From Rhizobium subbaraonis (lineage in GTDB: Bacteria; Pseudomonadota; Alphaproteobacteria; Rhizobiales; Rhizobiaceae), in contig NZ_OBQD01000020.1 in assembly GCF_900220975.1 (NCBI RefSeq), positions 34,701-98,700 on the forward strand: DNA of 64,000 bases, in the 5' to 3' direction. The first letter of the stretch is position 1; the number at the start of each line of letters is the position of its first letter. Below are positions 24,790 to 33,549 of the stretch, piece after piece. The notes below the pieces were generated by a model. That model was not told where the DNA came from. It did no database searches and worked only from the letters and a program-made list of their open reading frames with translations. The position numbers were made by a program, and so were the translations under genes.

Positions 24790-26253
24790 ATGACATTCCA
24801 AGCCCGGATTTCCGGCTATGCCGATCCCGCCCTTCACGCCGAGGGCCTCTATATCGGCGGTAAATGGTACAAGGGCGGCGGCATTGCCGTCATGGACCCC
24901 TCGACGGGCGCCAGGCTGGCCGAGGTCGCGGACGCCTCTGTCGAAGATGCGATGCGCGCCGTCGATGCCGCCGAGGCCGCCGCCGCCGGATGGCGCGCCA
25001 CCCCTGCCCGCCAGCGCTCGGAAATTCTGCGCCGCTGGTTCGAGTTGATGACGCAGCATGCCGAGGAACTCGCCACCCTCATCGCGCTGGAGAACGGCAA
25101 GGCCCTTCCTGACGCACGTGGCGAAGTGGCCTACGCCGCCGAATTCTTCCGCTGGTACGCTGAAGAGGCCACGCGCATTGCCGGAGAATACCGGCGCACC
25201 CCTTCCGGCTCACACAATATCCTCGTCGACCATGAGCCGATCGGCATCGCCGTACTTATCACGCCGTGGAATTTTCCCGCCGCGATGGCGACGCGAAAGA
25301 TCGGCCCTGCCCTTGCCGCCGGCTGTACGGTGATCCTGAAGCCGGCCTCCGAAACGCCGTTGACGGCCTATGCCATGGTGCGGCTCGGTGAAGAAGCAGG
25401 CGTGCCGGCGGGCGTCGTAAACGTGCTGACCACAACCAGACCGGCCGCGGTGACGAATGCCATGCTCGCCGACCAGCGCGTGCGGAAACTGTCCTTCACC
25501 GGCTCGACCGGCGTCGGTCGCACCCTTCTCGCAGAGGCCGCGAAGTCTGTCGTCAGTTGCTCAATGGAACTCGGCGGCAACGCGCCTTTCCTGGTCTTCG
25601 ACGACACCGACCTCCAAGCCGCAATCGACGGCGCGATGATCGCCAAGATGCGCAATGCCGGTGAGGCCTGCACCGCTGCCAACCGCTTCTATGTCCAGTC
25701 GGGAATACACGACGCTTTCGTTGCCGGTCTCACGGCCCGCATGGCCGCGCTGAAGATCGGCCCCGGCTACGATCCGGCCACGCAGTGTGGACCGATGATC
25801 ACGATGAACGCCGTGCGCAAGATCGACCGGCTCGTCTCCGACGCGATCGCGGCAGGCGCCCGGGCGACGACCGGCGGCAAGCCGCTTGCGGAGAACGGCT
25901 ATTTCTATCCGCCGACCGTGCTCGACAACGTCCCCGCAGGCGCTGCAATCGCAAGAGAGGAAATCTTCGGCCCCGTCGCGCCGGTCTACAGGTTCGAGAG
26001 CGAGGACGAGGCCATCCGCCTCGCAAACGACACGGAGTACGGCCTTGCCGCCTATATCTACACAGGCGATCTGAAACGTGCGATGCGGGTCGGCCAGCGC
26101 CTCGAAACGGGCATGCTCGGCATCAACAGGGGCCTCATGTCCGACCCCGCCGCTCCCTTCGGTGGCGTCAAGCAGAGTGGCCTTGGCCGCGAAGGTGGGG
26201 TGACGGGCATTCTGGAATTCATGGAGGCAAAGTACTACGCAGTGGACTACTGA
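24790..26253 (+). CDS. NAD(P)-dependent aldehyde dehydrogenase (SSADH/GabD-like)
   Basis: This 487-aa enzyme has ITPWNFPAAMATRKIGPALAAG, the TGSTGVGR cofactor motif, catalytic-base Glu260 in SMELGGNAPF and catalytic Cys294 in NAGEACTAANRF. It is full length for the family. GGAAGGGA lies 8 nt before the ATG at 24790. It closes the operon of Ldh2-type dehydrogenase and iron ADH and would oxidise a short (semi)aldehyde to the acid. Close family members act on succinate semialdehyde, glutarate semialdehyde and glycolaldehyde. IS debris begins immediately after the stop codon. Confidence 0.92.
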   Translation: MTFQARISGYADPALHAEGLYIGGKWYKGGGIAVMDPSTGARLAEVADASVEDAMRAVDAAEAAAAGWRATPARQRSEILRRWFELMTQHAEELATLIALENGKALPDARGEVAYAAEFFRWYAEEATRIAGEYRRTPSGSHNILVDHEPIGIAVLITPWNFPAAMATRKIGPALAAGCTVILKPASETPLTAYAMVRLGEEAGVPAGVVNVLTTTRPAAVTNAMLADQRVRKLSFTGSTGVGRTLLAEAAKSVVSCSMELGGNAPFLVFDDTDLQAAIDGAMIAKMRNAGEACTAANRFYVQSGIHDAFVAGLTARMAALKIGPGYDPATQCGPMITMNAVRKIDRLVSDAIAAGARATTGGKPLAENGYFYPPTVLDNVPAGAAIAREEIFGPVAPVYRFESEDEAIRLANDTEYGLAAYIYTGDLKRAMRVGQRLETGMLGINRGLMSDPAAPFGGVKQSGLGREGGVTGILEFMEAKYYAVDY

Positions 26254-26261
26254 TCGTGGAG

Positions 26262-26605
26262 GAAATTAGGTTCTGTTGTCGGGTCTTCTCGTATCGGGTT
26301 GCAACGCGCCGGAACTGCTTGAGGCGGTTGAGCATCCGCTCAATGCGGTTTCGGTCCTTGTAGGCCCGGAAGTCGCATGCCAGCGGGTTCTTCCGGTTTG
26401 CCTTCGGCGGGATCAATGGTCTGATCCCGTGGGTCAGAAGTTCCTCGCGCAGGAAATCACCACCATAGCCCCTGCCAGCAACAACAGTCTCGGTTTACCG
26501 ACCGGTATTGCCGGAAGATCAGGTACTGCATTCTAATCCGGGGCCTCGCCACCGGTCAGGGCAAAGCCGAGAGGACGTCCCAGACCGTCTGCGCGAGCGT
26601 GCCTC
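26262..26605 (-). pseudogene. Degraded IS5-family transposase (IS427-group-like), C-terminal part
   Basis: On the minus strand the frame reads GRGYGGDFLREELLTHGIRP, LIPPKANRKNPLACDFRAYK and DRNRIERMLNRLKQFRRVAT, ending RYEKTRQQNLI. This is the tail of IS5/IS427-type transposases, including the Y-(2)-R-...-E-style catalytic end (DRNRIERMLNRLKQFRR). Further upstream, ARADGLGRPLGFALTGGEAPD in a disrupted frame matches the middle of the same protein. A stop and frame changes separate the pieces and no N-terminus is left. The remaining bases up to 26750 hold no supported gene. Confidence 0.8.
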
Positions 26606-26775
26606 CGTCTTCAGGACAATACGCTACGCGCACGGCTTCCTTCGTGATCGCACCAGAGTGAGAACGCTCCGGGCTGGTCGGCAGTCGCCGCCAGCGAGGC
26701 TACCACGCGCCGCTCCAAATCGATCTCAAACAGCCAGACGGAAATGCCACTTGACAACGACACGTCCATACGAGA

Positions 26776-26812
26776 TTGTACCAATCGGTAAAGTAATTAC
26801 CAATCGGTACAA
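26776..26812. promoter_or_regulatory. Double TetR-type operator upstream of the DUF1348-tetR operon
   Basis: The 12-mer TACCAATCGGTA occurs twice (26779-26790 and 26798-26809), 19 bp apart. The outer ends TTGTACC and GGTACAA make the whole block an inverted repeat. A TTGACA at 26751-26756 with a weak GATTGT 17 bp on places the transcription start inside the operator. The TetR regulator at 27307 is the obvious ligand. Confidence 0.65.
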
Positions 26813-26839
26813 ATGCCTCAGCTAGACAAGGAACTGAAG

Positions 26840-27304
26840 ATGTCACGTCCCCCGCTTCCCCCCTTCACCCGCGAAACCGCCATCGAAAAGGTTCGACTGG
26901 CCGAAGACGGCTGGAACACTCGAGACGCGGCCAAAGTCGCTCTGGCCTATACGCTCGACACCCGCTGGCGGAACCGCGTCGAGTTCGCAAGCAATCGCGA
27001 AGAAGCTCAGGCATTTCTGACACGTAAGTGGAACAAGGAGCACGAATACCGCCTCATAAAGGAGCTTTGGGCTTTCACCGGCAACCGCATCGCGGTACGC
27101 TACGCGTATGAATATCGCGACGATGGCGGCCGCTGGTACCGCGCTTATGGTAACGAGAACTGGGAATTCGCGGAGGACGGTCTGATGGCGCACAGACACG
27201 CGAGCATCAATGAAATGCCGATTGCTGAAAGCGATCGTTTGTTCCACTGGCCTCTTGGCCGTCGGCCGGATGATCACGCCAGCCTCAGCGATCTGGGCCT
27301 CTAA
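26840..27304 (+). CDS. DUF1348 family protein (NTF2/SnoaL-like fold)
   Basis: This 154-aa protein has the DUF1348 pattern almost throughout: [58 protein letters not shown] and the ending [20 protein letters not shown]. It is a small cone-shaped NTF2-like fold with no fixed function. ATG 26840 has AAGGAA at about 6 nt; the ATG at 26813 touches the operator and is unlikely. It is co-transcribed with the TetR gene 2 bp downstream. A role in handling a reactive or xenobiotic small molecule sensed by TetR is inference. Confidence 0.87.
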   Translation: MSRPPLPPFTRETAIEKVRLAEDGWNTRDAAKVALAYTLDTRWRNRVEFASNREEAQAFLTRKWNKEHEYRLIKELWAFTGNRIAVRYAYEYRDDGGRWYRAYGNENWEFAEDGLMAHRHASINEMPIAESDRLFHWPLGRRPDDHASLSDLGL

Positions 27305-27306
27305 TC

Positions 27307-27930
27307 ATGGCCCGCATGGTCGCTGAGAGATCCGACGCCATAGCCCCGTTGGCTGAAGTTTTCCGCGAACATGGCTATGAAGGCGCAAGCCTTGCCTTGA
27401 TCGGCAAGGCTACCGGTCTCGGCAAGGGCAGCCTCTACCACTTCTTCCCGAACGGAAAGGAAGAGATGGTGCGGGCTGTTCTCGGCGAAATCGGCCAATG
27501 GTTCGAGGATGCCGTATATTCCCCGTTGCGTAACGAGAGCGATGCTAATGGTGCCATCGGTGCAATGCTCGACGCGACGGACCAGTATTTCAGGTCCGGC
27601 AGGCGTGTGTGCCTCGTCGGTGCCTTGGCAGTCGCCAATACGCGTGACCTCTTCGCGCAAGCCATCCGAGGCTATTTCGTATCTTGGGTGGACGCGTTGC
27701 AGTCAGCGCTTATTCGGCAGGGCCGTGACGCCGATCAATCGCGCATCCTCGCGGAAGAGGCCGTTCTTGCTATTCAGGGAGCAATTGTTCTTTCTCGGGC
27801 GTTGGACGATCCGGCCGTTTTTCAACGGGCTATCGACCAACTCCGCGGACGATTGGTGATCGAAAACGATGCCTCCAACAACAGAGGCACAATCGACGAT
27901 TCATCGCAAAATGAAGGTTGTCTTGTCTGA
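27307..27930 (+). CDS. TetR/AcrR-family transcriptional regulator
   Basis: This 207-aa protein has an N-terminal HTH of TetR type (VFREHGYEGASLALIGKATG, then LGKGSLYHFFPNGKEEMVRA), followed by a helical ligand-binding domain with CLVGALAVANTRDLF, as in the LmrA/YxaF-like group. It begins 2 bp after the DUF1348 gene, so translation is likely coupled. It probably binds the double TACCAATCGGTA operator upstream of its own operon and is released by an unknown small molecule. Confidence 0.88.
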   Translation: MARMVAERSDAIAPLAEVFREHGYEGASLALIGKATGLGKGSLYHFFPNGKEEMVRAVLGEIGQWFEDAVYSPLRNESDANGAIGAMLDATDQYFRSGRRVCLVGALAVANTRDLFAQAIRGYFVSWVDALQSALIRQGRDADQSRILAEEAVLAIQGAIVLSRALDDPAVFQRAIDQLRGRLVIENDASNNRGTIDDSSQNEGCLV

Positions 27931-28037
27931 GAATAGCGGAGATGTTCTCGCGACTCCACGAGCGGTCAAAGGCCAGCAGCAGGAGTCAGCAAAGCGTCCG
28001 CAGGAGGAGGGGGTAGAACTTTGTCAACGGAACCTAG

Positions 28038-28877
28038 ATGACGTCACGCGACCTTTACCGAATTCGTGACTTCGTGCCCGATTTCGACGCCATCGCCGCC
28101 GAATTCGCCGAACGCAGCCGGGCACTTTCTGCCGAAGCCACCGTGCTGGCGGACGTGCGATACGGCGCACGCCGCCGGGAGGTTCTCGACGTCATCCGGC
28201 CGGAGCGTCAGATAGCGGGCGCGCCGCTGCACATATTCGTCCATGGCGGTTACTGGCGATCCGGCGAAAAGGAAAACTACCGTTTCGTGGCCTCTCCGGT
28301 CCTGGCGGCCGGGGGTGTTGCCGCCATCGTCGAATACGACCTGATGCCGGGCGAGCGGCTTGATGTGCTGGTCGATCAGGTGCGGCGATCGGTTCTCTGG
28401 CTCCAGCACCATGCCGGCGATTTCAGCGCGGACCCGCTGAGGATGACGGTCAGCGGCCATTCGGCCGGCGCCCACCTTGCCTCCTTCCTCGCGGCGACTG
28501 GCCCGACGGAAAGAGCCGCGCCCTCGCTTCCCTCCATACGGGGCCTCTTGCTCCTGAGCGGCATCTACGATCTCGCAGGAATTCCCAACAGCTTCCTGCG
28601 AGACGAAGCCGAGATGACGCCGGCGGAGGCGGCAGCCTGGTCACCGTTGACGTCACGTCAGCTCCCGTGCCCTCAGCGGATCATTGCATTCGGCACGGAG
28701 GAAACGCAGCCGTTCCACGAGCAGGCTGCGGCACTGCATTCGCGGCTTGCCGGCCAGAGCGAAACCGTGGAACTGGTCCCTGTACCGGGCCTCAACCACA
28801 TGAACGTCGTCCTGGATCTGGCAGATCCTTCAGGCCATCTGGGCGGTCTTGTCTCCGACATGGTCTCATCGAGCTAA
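28038..28877 (+). CDS. Alpha/beta-hydrolase, arylformamidase/esterase-like
   Basis: This 279-aa protein has the oxyanion motif HGGYW (residues 69-73) and the nucleophile elbow SGHSAGAH with Ser142. A C-terminal His lies in GLNHMNVV. This matches the kynurenine-formamidase-like and carboxylesterase group. The ribosome site is modest (GGAA about 6 nt before the ATG). It follows the tetR gene by 107 bp on the same strand and could be in the same operon or have its own promoter. The substrate is unknown, and no other tryptophan-degradation gene is nearby. Confidence 0.87.
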   Translation: MTSRDLYRIRDFVPDFDAIAAEFAERSRALSAEATVLADVRYGARRREVLDVIRPERQIAGAPLHIFVHGGYWRSGEKENYRFVASPVLAAGGVAAIVEYDLMPGERLDVLVDQVRRSVLWLQHHAGDFSADPLRMTVSGHSAGAHLASFLAATGPTERAAPSLPSIRGLLLLSGIYDLAGIPNSFLRDEAEMTPAEAAAWSPLTSRQLPCPQRIIAFGTEETQPFHEQAAALHSRLAGQSETVELVPVPGLNHMNVVLDLADPSGHLGGLVSDMVSSS

Positions 28878-28927
28878 GTTCGTCGGTGACCATCGACCGT
28901 GAACCCAAGTCCGCCCCGGGGCACGTC

Positions 28928-29941
28928 TCAGAAGCCTTCGAGAACGATCTTGCCTTTGGTCTTGCCGCTCTCGATGGCCAGGTGCGCCTTCTTCAGGTTT
29001 GCGGCATTGATCGGCGACAGGGTCTCGGTGACGGTCGTGCGGATCCTGCCTTCATCGACAAGGCGGGAAACCTCGTTCAGCAGCCTGCCCTGCTCCGCGA
29101 TGTCTGCCGTCTCATACATCGAACGCGTGAACATCAGCTCCCAGTGGATCGACACCGCCTTGCGCTTGAACCCATTTACGTCAAGGGTTTCGGGATCGTC
29201 GATCAGGCCGAAGCGGCCCTGAGGTGAGATCAGCTCGCTGATCTCCTTGAGATGACGATGCGTTTCCGTTGTCGAGAAGACGAAGGCCGGAGCGCCGATG
29301 CCGAGAGCGGCAACCTGTTCGGCGATCGGCCTTGAATGGTCGACGACGTGATGGGCGCCCAGTTCCCTCACCCAATCCTGCGTTTCCGGACGCGACGCCG
29401 TGGCGATGACTGTGAGGTCCGTCAGCGCCCTGACGAGCTGTATCGCGATCGATCCCACTCCGCCGGCTCCACCGATGATAACGACGGCGTTTTCCGCGCC
29501 GGGAACAGGCCTGCGGATGTCGAGACGGTCGAAGAGCATTTCCCAGGCCGTGATGGCCGTCAAAGGAAGAGCGGCAGCCTCCGCATTAGAGAGCGTCTTC
29601 GGCTTCTTTCCGACGATCCGCTCATCGACCAGATGGAACTGACAGTTCGCGCCGGGCCGGATCAACGAACCCGCGTAGAAGACCTCGTCACCGATCGCGA
29701 AATCCTTGGCGTCAGAGCCCACTTCCACGACCTTGCCCACGGCATCCCAGCCGAGAATCTTCCACTGGTCCTGTTCCGGGTTCACGCCCTTGCGGATCTT
29801 GGTGTCTACAGGATTGACCGATACCGCCTGCACCTCGACGAGGATATCGCGACCTGCCGCCGTCGGACGCGGGAGTTCGACGTCTTGCAGCGCGTCTTCA
29901 CGATCGATGGATCTTGCTGTCTTGTAAGCTACCGCCTTCAT
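28928..29941 (-). CDS. Zinc-independent alcohol dehydrogenase/quinone reductase (MDR superfamily)
   Basis: This 337-aa protein starts MKAVAYKTARSID. It has a GroES-like N-terminus with VSVNPVDTKIRKG, GWDAVGKVVEVGSD and the NADPH motif GGAGGVGSIAIQL near residue 155. The cysteine and histidine ligands of zinc ADHs are absent, as in quinone oxidoreductases and the zinc-type ADH-like family. The longer frame to 30151 crosses the divergent regulator. The gene faces an HxlR regulator across a short operator-rich region, the common layout for quinone or electrophile detoxification enzymes. Confidence 0.88.
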   Translation of the reverse strand: MKAVAYKTARSIDREDALQDVELPRPTAAGRDILVEVQAVSVNPVDTKIRKGVNPEQDQWKILGWDAVGKVVEVGSDAKDFAIGDEVFYAGSLIRPGANCQFHLVDERIVGKKPKTLSNAEAAALPLTAITAWEMLFDRLDIRRPVPGAENAVVIIGGAGGVGSIAIQLVRALTDLTVIATASRPETQDWVRELGAHHVVDHSRPIAEQVAALGIGAPAFVFSTTETHRHLKEISELISPQGRFGLIDDPETLDVNGFKRKAVSIHWELMFTRSMYETADIAEQGRLLNEVSRLVDEGRIRTTVTETLSPINAANLKKAHLAIESGKTKGKIVLEGF

Positions 29942-29966
29942 TTTCTGCCCTGCTTTCGCTGTTTGA

Positions 29967-29987
29967 TATGCAAGATAACTTGGCATA
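29967..29987. promoter_or_regulatory. Candidate HxlR operator (imperfect palindrome)
   Basis: TATGCAAG-ataa-CTTGGCATA is an inverted repeat with one extra base in the right arm, lying between the divergent oxidoreductase and hxlR genes. A second imperfect repeat, AGTACC-aaaaa-GGATACT at 30025-30042, lies just before the hxlR start and could serve autoregulation. Confidence 0.45.
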
Positions 29988-30046
29988 CATTGCCAAACAC
30001 GCAATACGCACAAAACCAACATATAGTACCAAAAAGGATACTGTAG

Positions 30047-30430
30047 ATGGGCAAGGTTCGCCATTCCCGGTTCGACTGCTCCCCCGGCTGTTCGGTGGAA
30101 GCCGCCGTTGGCCTCATCGATGGAAAGTGGAAGTCGGTTGTTCTGTTCCACCTTCTCTCAGGAACTCTCCGGTTCAACGAGATTCGACGCCACGTTCACA
30201 ACGTCACTCCGCGCATGCTGACGAACCAGTTGCGCGAACTCGAAGCGGATGGGCTTGTCGAGCGCAAGGTTTACGCGCAGGTGCCGCCAAAGGTGGAATA
30301 CAGCCTGTCTCCGCTCGGCCGCAGCATGGAGCCTATCCTGCTCGCCCTGAAGGACTGGGGCGATACGAACATCGGTCTCTACGGCAAGCCGCGCGCCACC
30401 GATCCGCGGGAAGTCAGTGATGCCGCATAG
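30047..30430 (+). CDS. HxlR-family transcriptional regulator
   Basis: This 127-aa winged-helix regulator has SVEAAVGLIDGKWKSVVLFH and RFNEIRRHVHNVTPRMLTNQ, the HxlR core. The conserved N-terminal cysteine is Cys15 (with Cys11 nearby), the residue that in several HxlR proteins senses quinones or oxidants. It is divergent from the oxidoreductase at 28928-29941 and probably controls it. Length is normal for the family. Confidence 0.9.
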   Translation: MGKVRHSRFDCSPGCSVEAAVGLIDGKWKSVVLFHLLSGTLRFNEIRRHVHNVTPRMLTNQLRELEADGLVERKVYAQVPPKVEYSLSPLGRSMEPILLALKDWGDTNIGLYGKPRATDPREVSDAA

Positions 30431-30561
30431 GGACGAAACCTCCCGCCGCGCAACCTCAATCACCAGGTTGGAGGTGAGGCGGAGTGCGACCGGAAGCGCC
30501 TCGCGACCGCGGTAATGGGATTGGCACTCAGTCGAAATGCCAACGCAAACGAACAGGCCGC

Positions 30562-30589
30562 TTGCCACTCTCGATCGGTCAGGTAGAAT
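30562..30589 (+). promoter_or_regulatory. Candidate promoter of the vapBC operon
   Basis: TTGCCA at 30562-30567, 16 bp, then TAGAAT at 30584-30589. It lies about 30 bp before the vapB start codon. Confidence 0.45.
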
Positions 30590-30619
30590 ATGGCAAAATA
30601 GGAACCAAGGAACCGAACC

Positions 30620-30874
30620 GTGGCGCTCAGCATCAAGGATACCGAGACCGAACGCCTGGCGAAGGCACTGGCTGAGAAAACGGGGGAGACCATCACCATG
30701 GCGACCCGTCGCGCGCTCGAGGAGCGCCTGCGGCGCGTTGCCAATGCCGGCAACCGCACCGTTCTGCTCGAGGAACTCGCCGCAAGCCGCAAGCGCTGGG
30801 CAAAACTACCCGTTCTCGACCACCGTCCCGCCGACGAGATCTTGGAGTATGACGAAAACGGACTGCCGAGCTGA
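30620..30874 (+). CDS. vapB: VapB-type antitoxin (Rv0623/PSK family)
   Basis: This 84-aa protein has an N-terminal ribbon-helix-helix-like segment: MALSIKDTETERLAKALAEK, then TGETITMATRRALEERLRR. It has a flexible acidic C-terminus (DEILEYDENGLPS) of the kind that wraps around a PIN toxin. The start codon is GTG with AAGGAA at 7 nt. The stop overlaps the toxin start (TGATG), which supports coupled translation. It should neutralise VapC and, with it, repress the promoter. Confidence 0.88.
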   Translation: MALSIKDTETERLAKALAEKTGETITMATRRALEERLRRVANAGNRTVLLEELAASRKRWAKLPVLDHRPADEILEYDENGLPS

Positions 30875-31260
30875 TGGTCATCGACACGTCAGCAATCGTT
30901 GCGATTGCGTTCAACGAGCCGGAAGCCGAAGCATTCGAAACGAAAATCGTCGACGCGCCGCGGCGCTTCATGTCCGCGGCCACGATCCTCGAGCTTTCCA
31001 TCGTCATTGAGGCGCGCCTTGGCGATGCAGGAGCAGCCGAACTGGACCTGTGGCTGCACAAGGCCGGCGTCGAAATCGTCCCGGTCGACACCGACCAGAT
31101 CGCCATTGCACGCCGGGCATGGCGCAACTTCGGCAAGGGGCGCCATCCGGCAGGACTGAACTACGGCGACTGCTTCGCCTATGCCCTGGCCAAGACGCGC
31201 GGGGAGCCGCTGCTTTTCAAGGGCGATGATTTCTCGCGGACGGACATCGCCCCGGCATGA
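30874..31260 (+). CDS. vapC: VapC-type PIN-domain toxin
   Basis: This 128-aa PIN-domain RNase starts MVIDTSAIVAIAFNEPEAEA. The acidic active-site set is visible: Asp4, Glu40 (in ATILELS), Asp99 (in LNYGDCFAYALA) and Asp118 (in KGDDF). It is therefore probably active. Such toxins cleave tRNA or rRNA and stop growth when the antitoxin is lost. The module lies at the edge of an accessory stretch with IS debris upstream. Confidence 0.9.
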   Translation: MVIDTSAIVAIAFNEPEAEAFETKIVDAPRRFMSAATILELSIVIEARLGDAGAAELDLWLHKAGVEIVPVDTDQIAIARRAWRNFGKGRHPAGLNYGDCFAYALAKTRGEPLLFKGDDFSRTDIAPA

Positions 31261-31351
31261 CGCTGCAGCGCAAGACGCCGAACGCGTTGGCGATAAAGTC
31301 GGTGGCGTCGACCATTCGGTAAGTGCAGACGGTCACACCACCCAGCGACGT

Positions 31352-33124
31352 TTATCGGTCTGATACGGCCGGCCGGGGCGGTATCGGAAGACCTGACTTG
31401 CGCAAGGACCCGACAAAACGCTCTCGGTCCTCGGCTCTTGCATAGCGAAGCGCCGTCCAGGCCCATATGTCCTCGACGAAGCCACGCGCATGGGCCATCA
31501 GCCAATCCCGCTCGGCCGCTGCTTCCTCTGCGCGGCCGGCTTCCGCGAGGACGGCCGCCGCGATCAGGTGATAGGCGGGATTTTCGATCGCACCCGACTT
31601 CCCGATCCACATGATGGCCGTCTTGTAGTCTCCGCGGAAATACGCGCAGACCGACAGGATGGCCTCATAATAGCCAAGCGGCCCAGGGTTGCGTTCGCGC
31701 GCCTCAGCGATCAGGTTGCACCCCTCCTCCCAGCGTCCCGACACGGCGAGCCTGGAGCCATACTCCCCCATCAGTTCAGTGTCGTTCGGGTTGGTAGCCA
31801 GCGCCTGCTTGCCCAGCGCGAGGCTCGCATCGATCTGTCCGCTGAAGTAGAGCGCGAACATCTCGGCTTCGAGGGCGCGGACATTTTGTGGATCCAGTTC
31901 CATCGCACGACGCGCGGCGGCCAGCGCCCGGTCGAGCGATGCAGGCGACATCGTCGGATCAATCGGGTACCCGAAGCGGATCTCGTCGATATAGGTCTGC
32001 GAGAGGAGTGCCCAGGCCGTCGCGTAGTTGGGAAACCGCTCAACGGCATCCTCGAGACATTGGCGGACAACAGGATGGGTCTTGGCGTCGATATTGGCGC
32101 GGTAGGCGTAGTAGGACAGCGTACACGAATAGGCCGCCCAGTCGTCGGGCGCCTGAGGCACGCTCCGTTCCGAATCCGCCCGGAAGATGACGCCGTATGG
32201 CTGTCCAAGCGCTGTGGCCACCTGACTTGCGATGGCTTTCTCTATCGCGATCACCTGTGAGGGTTCGAAATCGGCCTCGTATGTCTGCGCCCACAAGACG
32301 CTGGCATCCTCCGTGCTTAAAATGCGCGCCTGCAAACGGACCTTGTCCTCCGCCAGGCTGACGCTACCCGACAGTTCGTAGCGTGCGCTTTGCGCGGCGT
32401 TGGCGTCGGCATCCCTATCCTCAACGGTGACTATGTCTTTGAACTTCGCGACCTGCCCAATGATCTCGTGCGTAAGGCCCTTCGCGAAGTTGGCCGAGCT
32501 GCCGGACTGAGTGAGGTCTTCGAAGGGCCGAACAAGCAGGCGCGGCACGGCAGGCGCGGCAGGATCGCCCCGCCAGGGCGAAGCACCAACGAACCAGGCT
32601 GCGACGGCTAGCAGACCAAGAACCGCGGCAGCACCGACAGCAAGAGGTCGCCGCTCGGCCGCGGCACCCGGCTGATTGGCAGGCAGGACGACGCGTGGCT
32701 GAAATACGGGGACATAGGCGCCCTTCGGGATCGAGATGACGACAGGATCCTCAGATCCCGCGCGCTGATAGTACTGTTCCAGTGCGCGCCGCAGTCGGCC
32801 GGCCTCAAGGCGGACGATCGGATCGGAGTGGGCGTCGAAATCAGCACCCCGCCCGAATACATCCGTAGCAATGGAGAAGGCCTTGATACGCTCGGCGCGG
32901 CCGCCCAGGGTCTCTTCGACGATGTAGGTGAGAAAGCGGCGCGATCGCGGCGTGGCGTCGAAGTCCGGGCTCTGCAAGATGCGCGCCAGCGCGTTTCGAA
33001 CGCTGACGGGGCCAGCTTCTGCCGTCGATCCCCCCGGGGGAACGTCGGTCACAAACCCATCTGGCCCCTCGGTCGTTCCGCGTGGCCTCCGGATGCTCCG
33101 TACGCTTCCCAACCAATGACGCAT
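31352..33124 (-). CDS. Winged-helix-like/TPR membrane protein (CadC- or adenylate-cyclase-associated type)
   Basis: This 590-aa protein has a conserved N-terminal domain at about residues 42-135 (ILQSPDFDATPRSRRFLTYI, VFGRGADFDAHSDPIVRLEA, GRLRRALEQYY, ISIPKGAYVPVF). One membrane helix follows near LAVGAAAVLGLLAVAAWFVG, then a periplasmic FlgO/TolB-like domain (PRLLVRPFEDLTQSGSSANF) and C-terminal TPR-like repeats from about residue 330 to 560. The N-terminal domain recurs in rhizobial proteins annotated as adenylate cyclase or TPR regulators, but no cyclase catalytic domain is present. It is divergent from three small envelope-type genes and may regulate them (inference). Confidence 0.82.
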   Translation of the reverse strand: MRHWLGSVRSIRRPRGTTEGPDGFVTDVPPGGSTAEAGPVSVRNALARILQSPDFDATPRSRRFLTYIVEETLGGRAERIKAFSIATDVFGRGADFDAHSDPIVRLEAGRLRRALEQYYQRAGSEDPVVISIPKGAYVPVFQPRVVLPANQPGAAAERRPLAVGAAAVLGLLAVAAWFVGASPWRGDPAAPAVPRLLVRPFEDLTQSGSSANFAKGLTHEIIGQVAKFKDIVTVEDRDADANAAQSARYELSGSVSLAEDKVRLQARILSTEDASVLWAQTYEADFEPSQVIAIEKAIASQVATALGQPYGVIFRADSERSVPQAPDDWAAYSCTLSYYAYRANIDAKTHPVVRQCLEDAVERFPNYATAWALLSQTYIDEIRFGYPIDPTMSPASLDRALAAARRAMELDPQNVRALEAEMFALYFSGQIDASLALGKQALATNPNDTELMGEYGSRLAVSGRWEEGCNLIAEARERNPGPLGYYEAILSVCAYFRGDYKTAIMWIGKSGAIENPAYHLIAAAVLAEAGRAEEAAAERDWLMAHARGFVEDIWAWTALRYARAEDRERFVGSLRKSGLPIPPRPAVSDR

Positions 33125-33220
33125 GGCGATTGTTACCCCAAACTATGCGTAATGTTACGCAGAAGTTGCGCTCTGTCATCTTATAAACCAGCCGTGACGA
33201 CAGCGAGGTCGGAGTTCGTC

Positions 33221-33511
33221 ATGACAAGAGTGACGGCAGACGGAGTGCATGCGGCCATCCGGCATTTTCCGGACAGTGCCAGACGGATCGAGGCGCTCGC
33301 ATGCGAAAACGAGGGCTTCAGAGACCTGTGTGACGAACTTGCGGCAGCCGAGGAGGCGCTTGCGGCAGTCGACCGCCTTGCAGAGGCCGCGCGAGCGGAG
33401 AGACGGCTAGAGTGGCTTTCGTTTATTCGCGGCGCGCTGGCGGAGATTGGCGCCGAACTTCGGCGCATCAAAATCGTGCCGATCGAACGCGGCAACCGGG
33501 GACAGCCGTGA
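33221..33511 (+). CDS. Small alpha-helical protein of unknown function
   Basis: This 96-aa, charged, mostly helical protein has AAIRHFPDSARRIEALACEN and EGFRDLCDELAAAEEALAAV. It matches a widespread small proteobacterial family seen beside envelope and regulatory genes, with no assigned function. GGAG lies 6 nt before the ATG at 33221. It is the first gene downstream of the divergent promoter region with the TPR regulator and is followed 38 bp later by an exported protein. A coiled-coil adaptor role is possible but unproven. Confidence 0.72.
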   Translation: MTRVTADGVHAAIRHFPDSARRIEALACENEGFRDLCDELAAAEEALAAVDRLAEAARAERRLEWLSFIRGALAEIGAELRRIKIVPIERGNRGQP

Positions 33512-33549
33512 CAGTCCCAAATTTTTTGAAAATCAAAGAGGAGCGTGGA

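Noticed and set aside
32828..33220. Upstream extension of the 96-aa protein across the divergent promoter
   Set aside because: It overlaps the regulator gene and its promoter. The ATG at 33221 has a good ribosome site.
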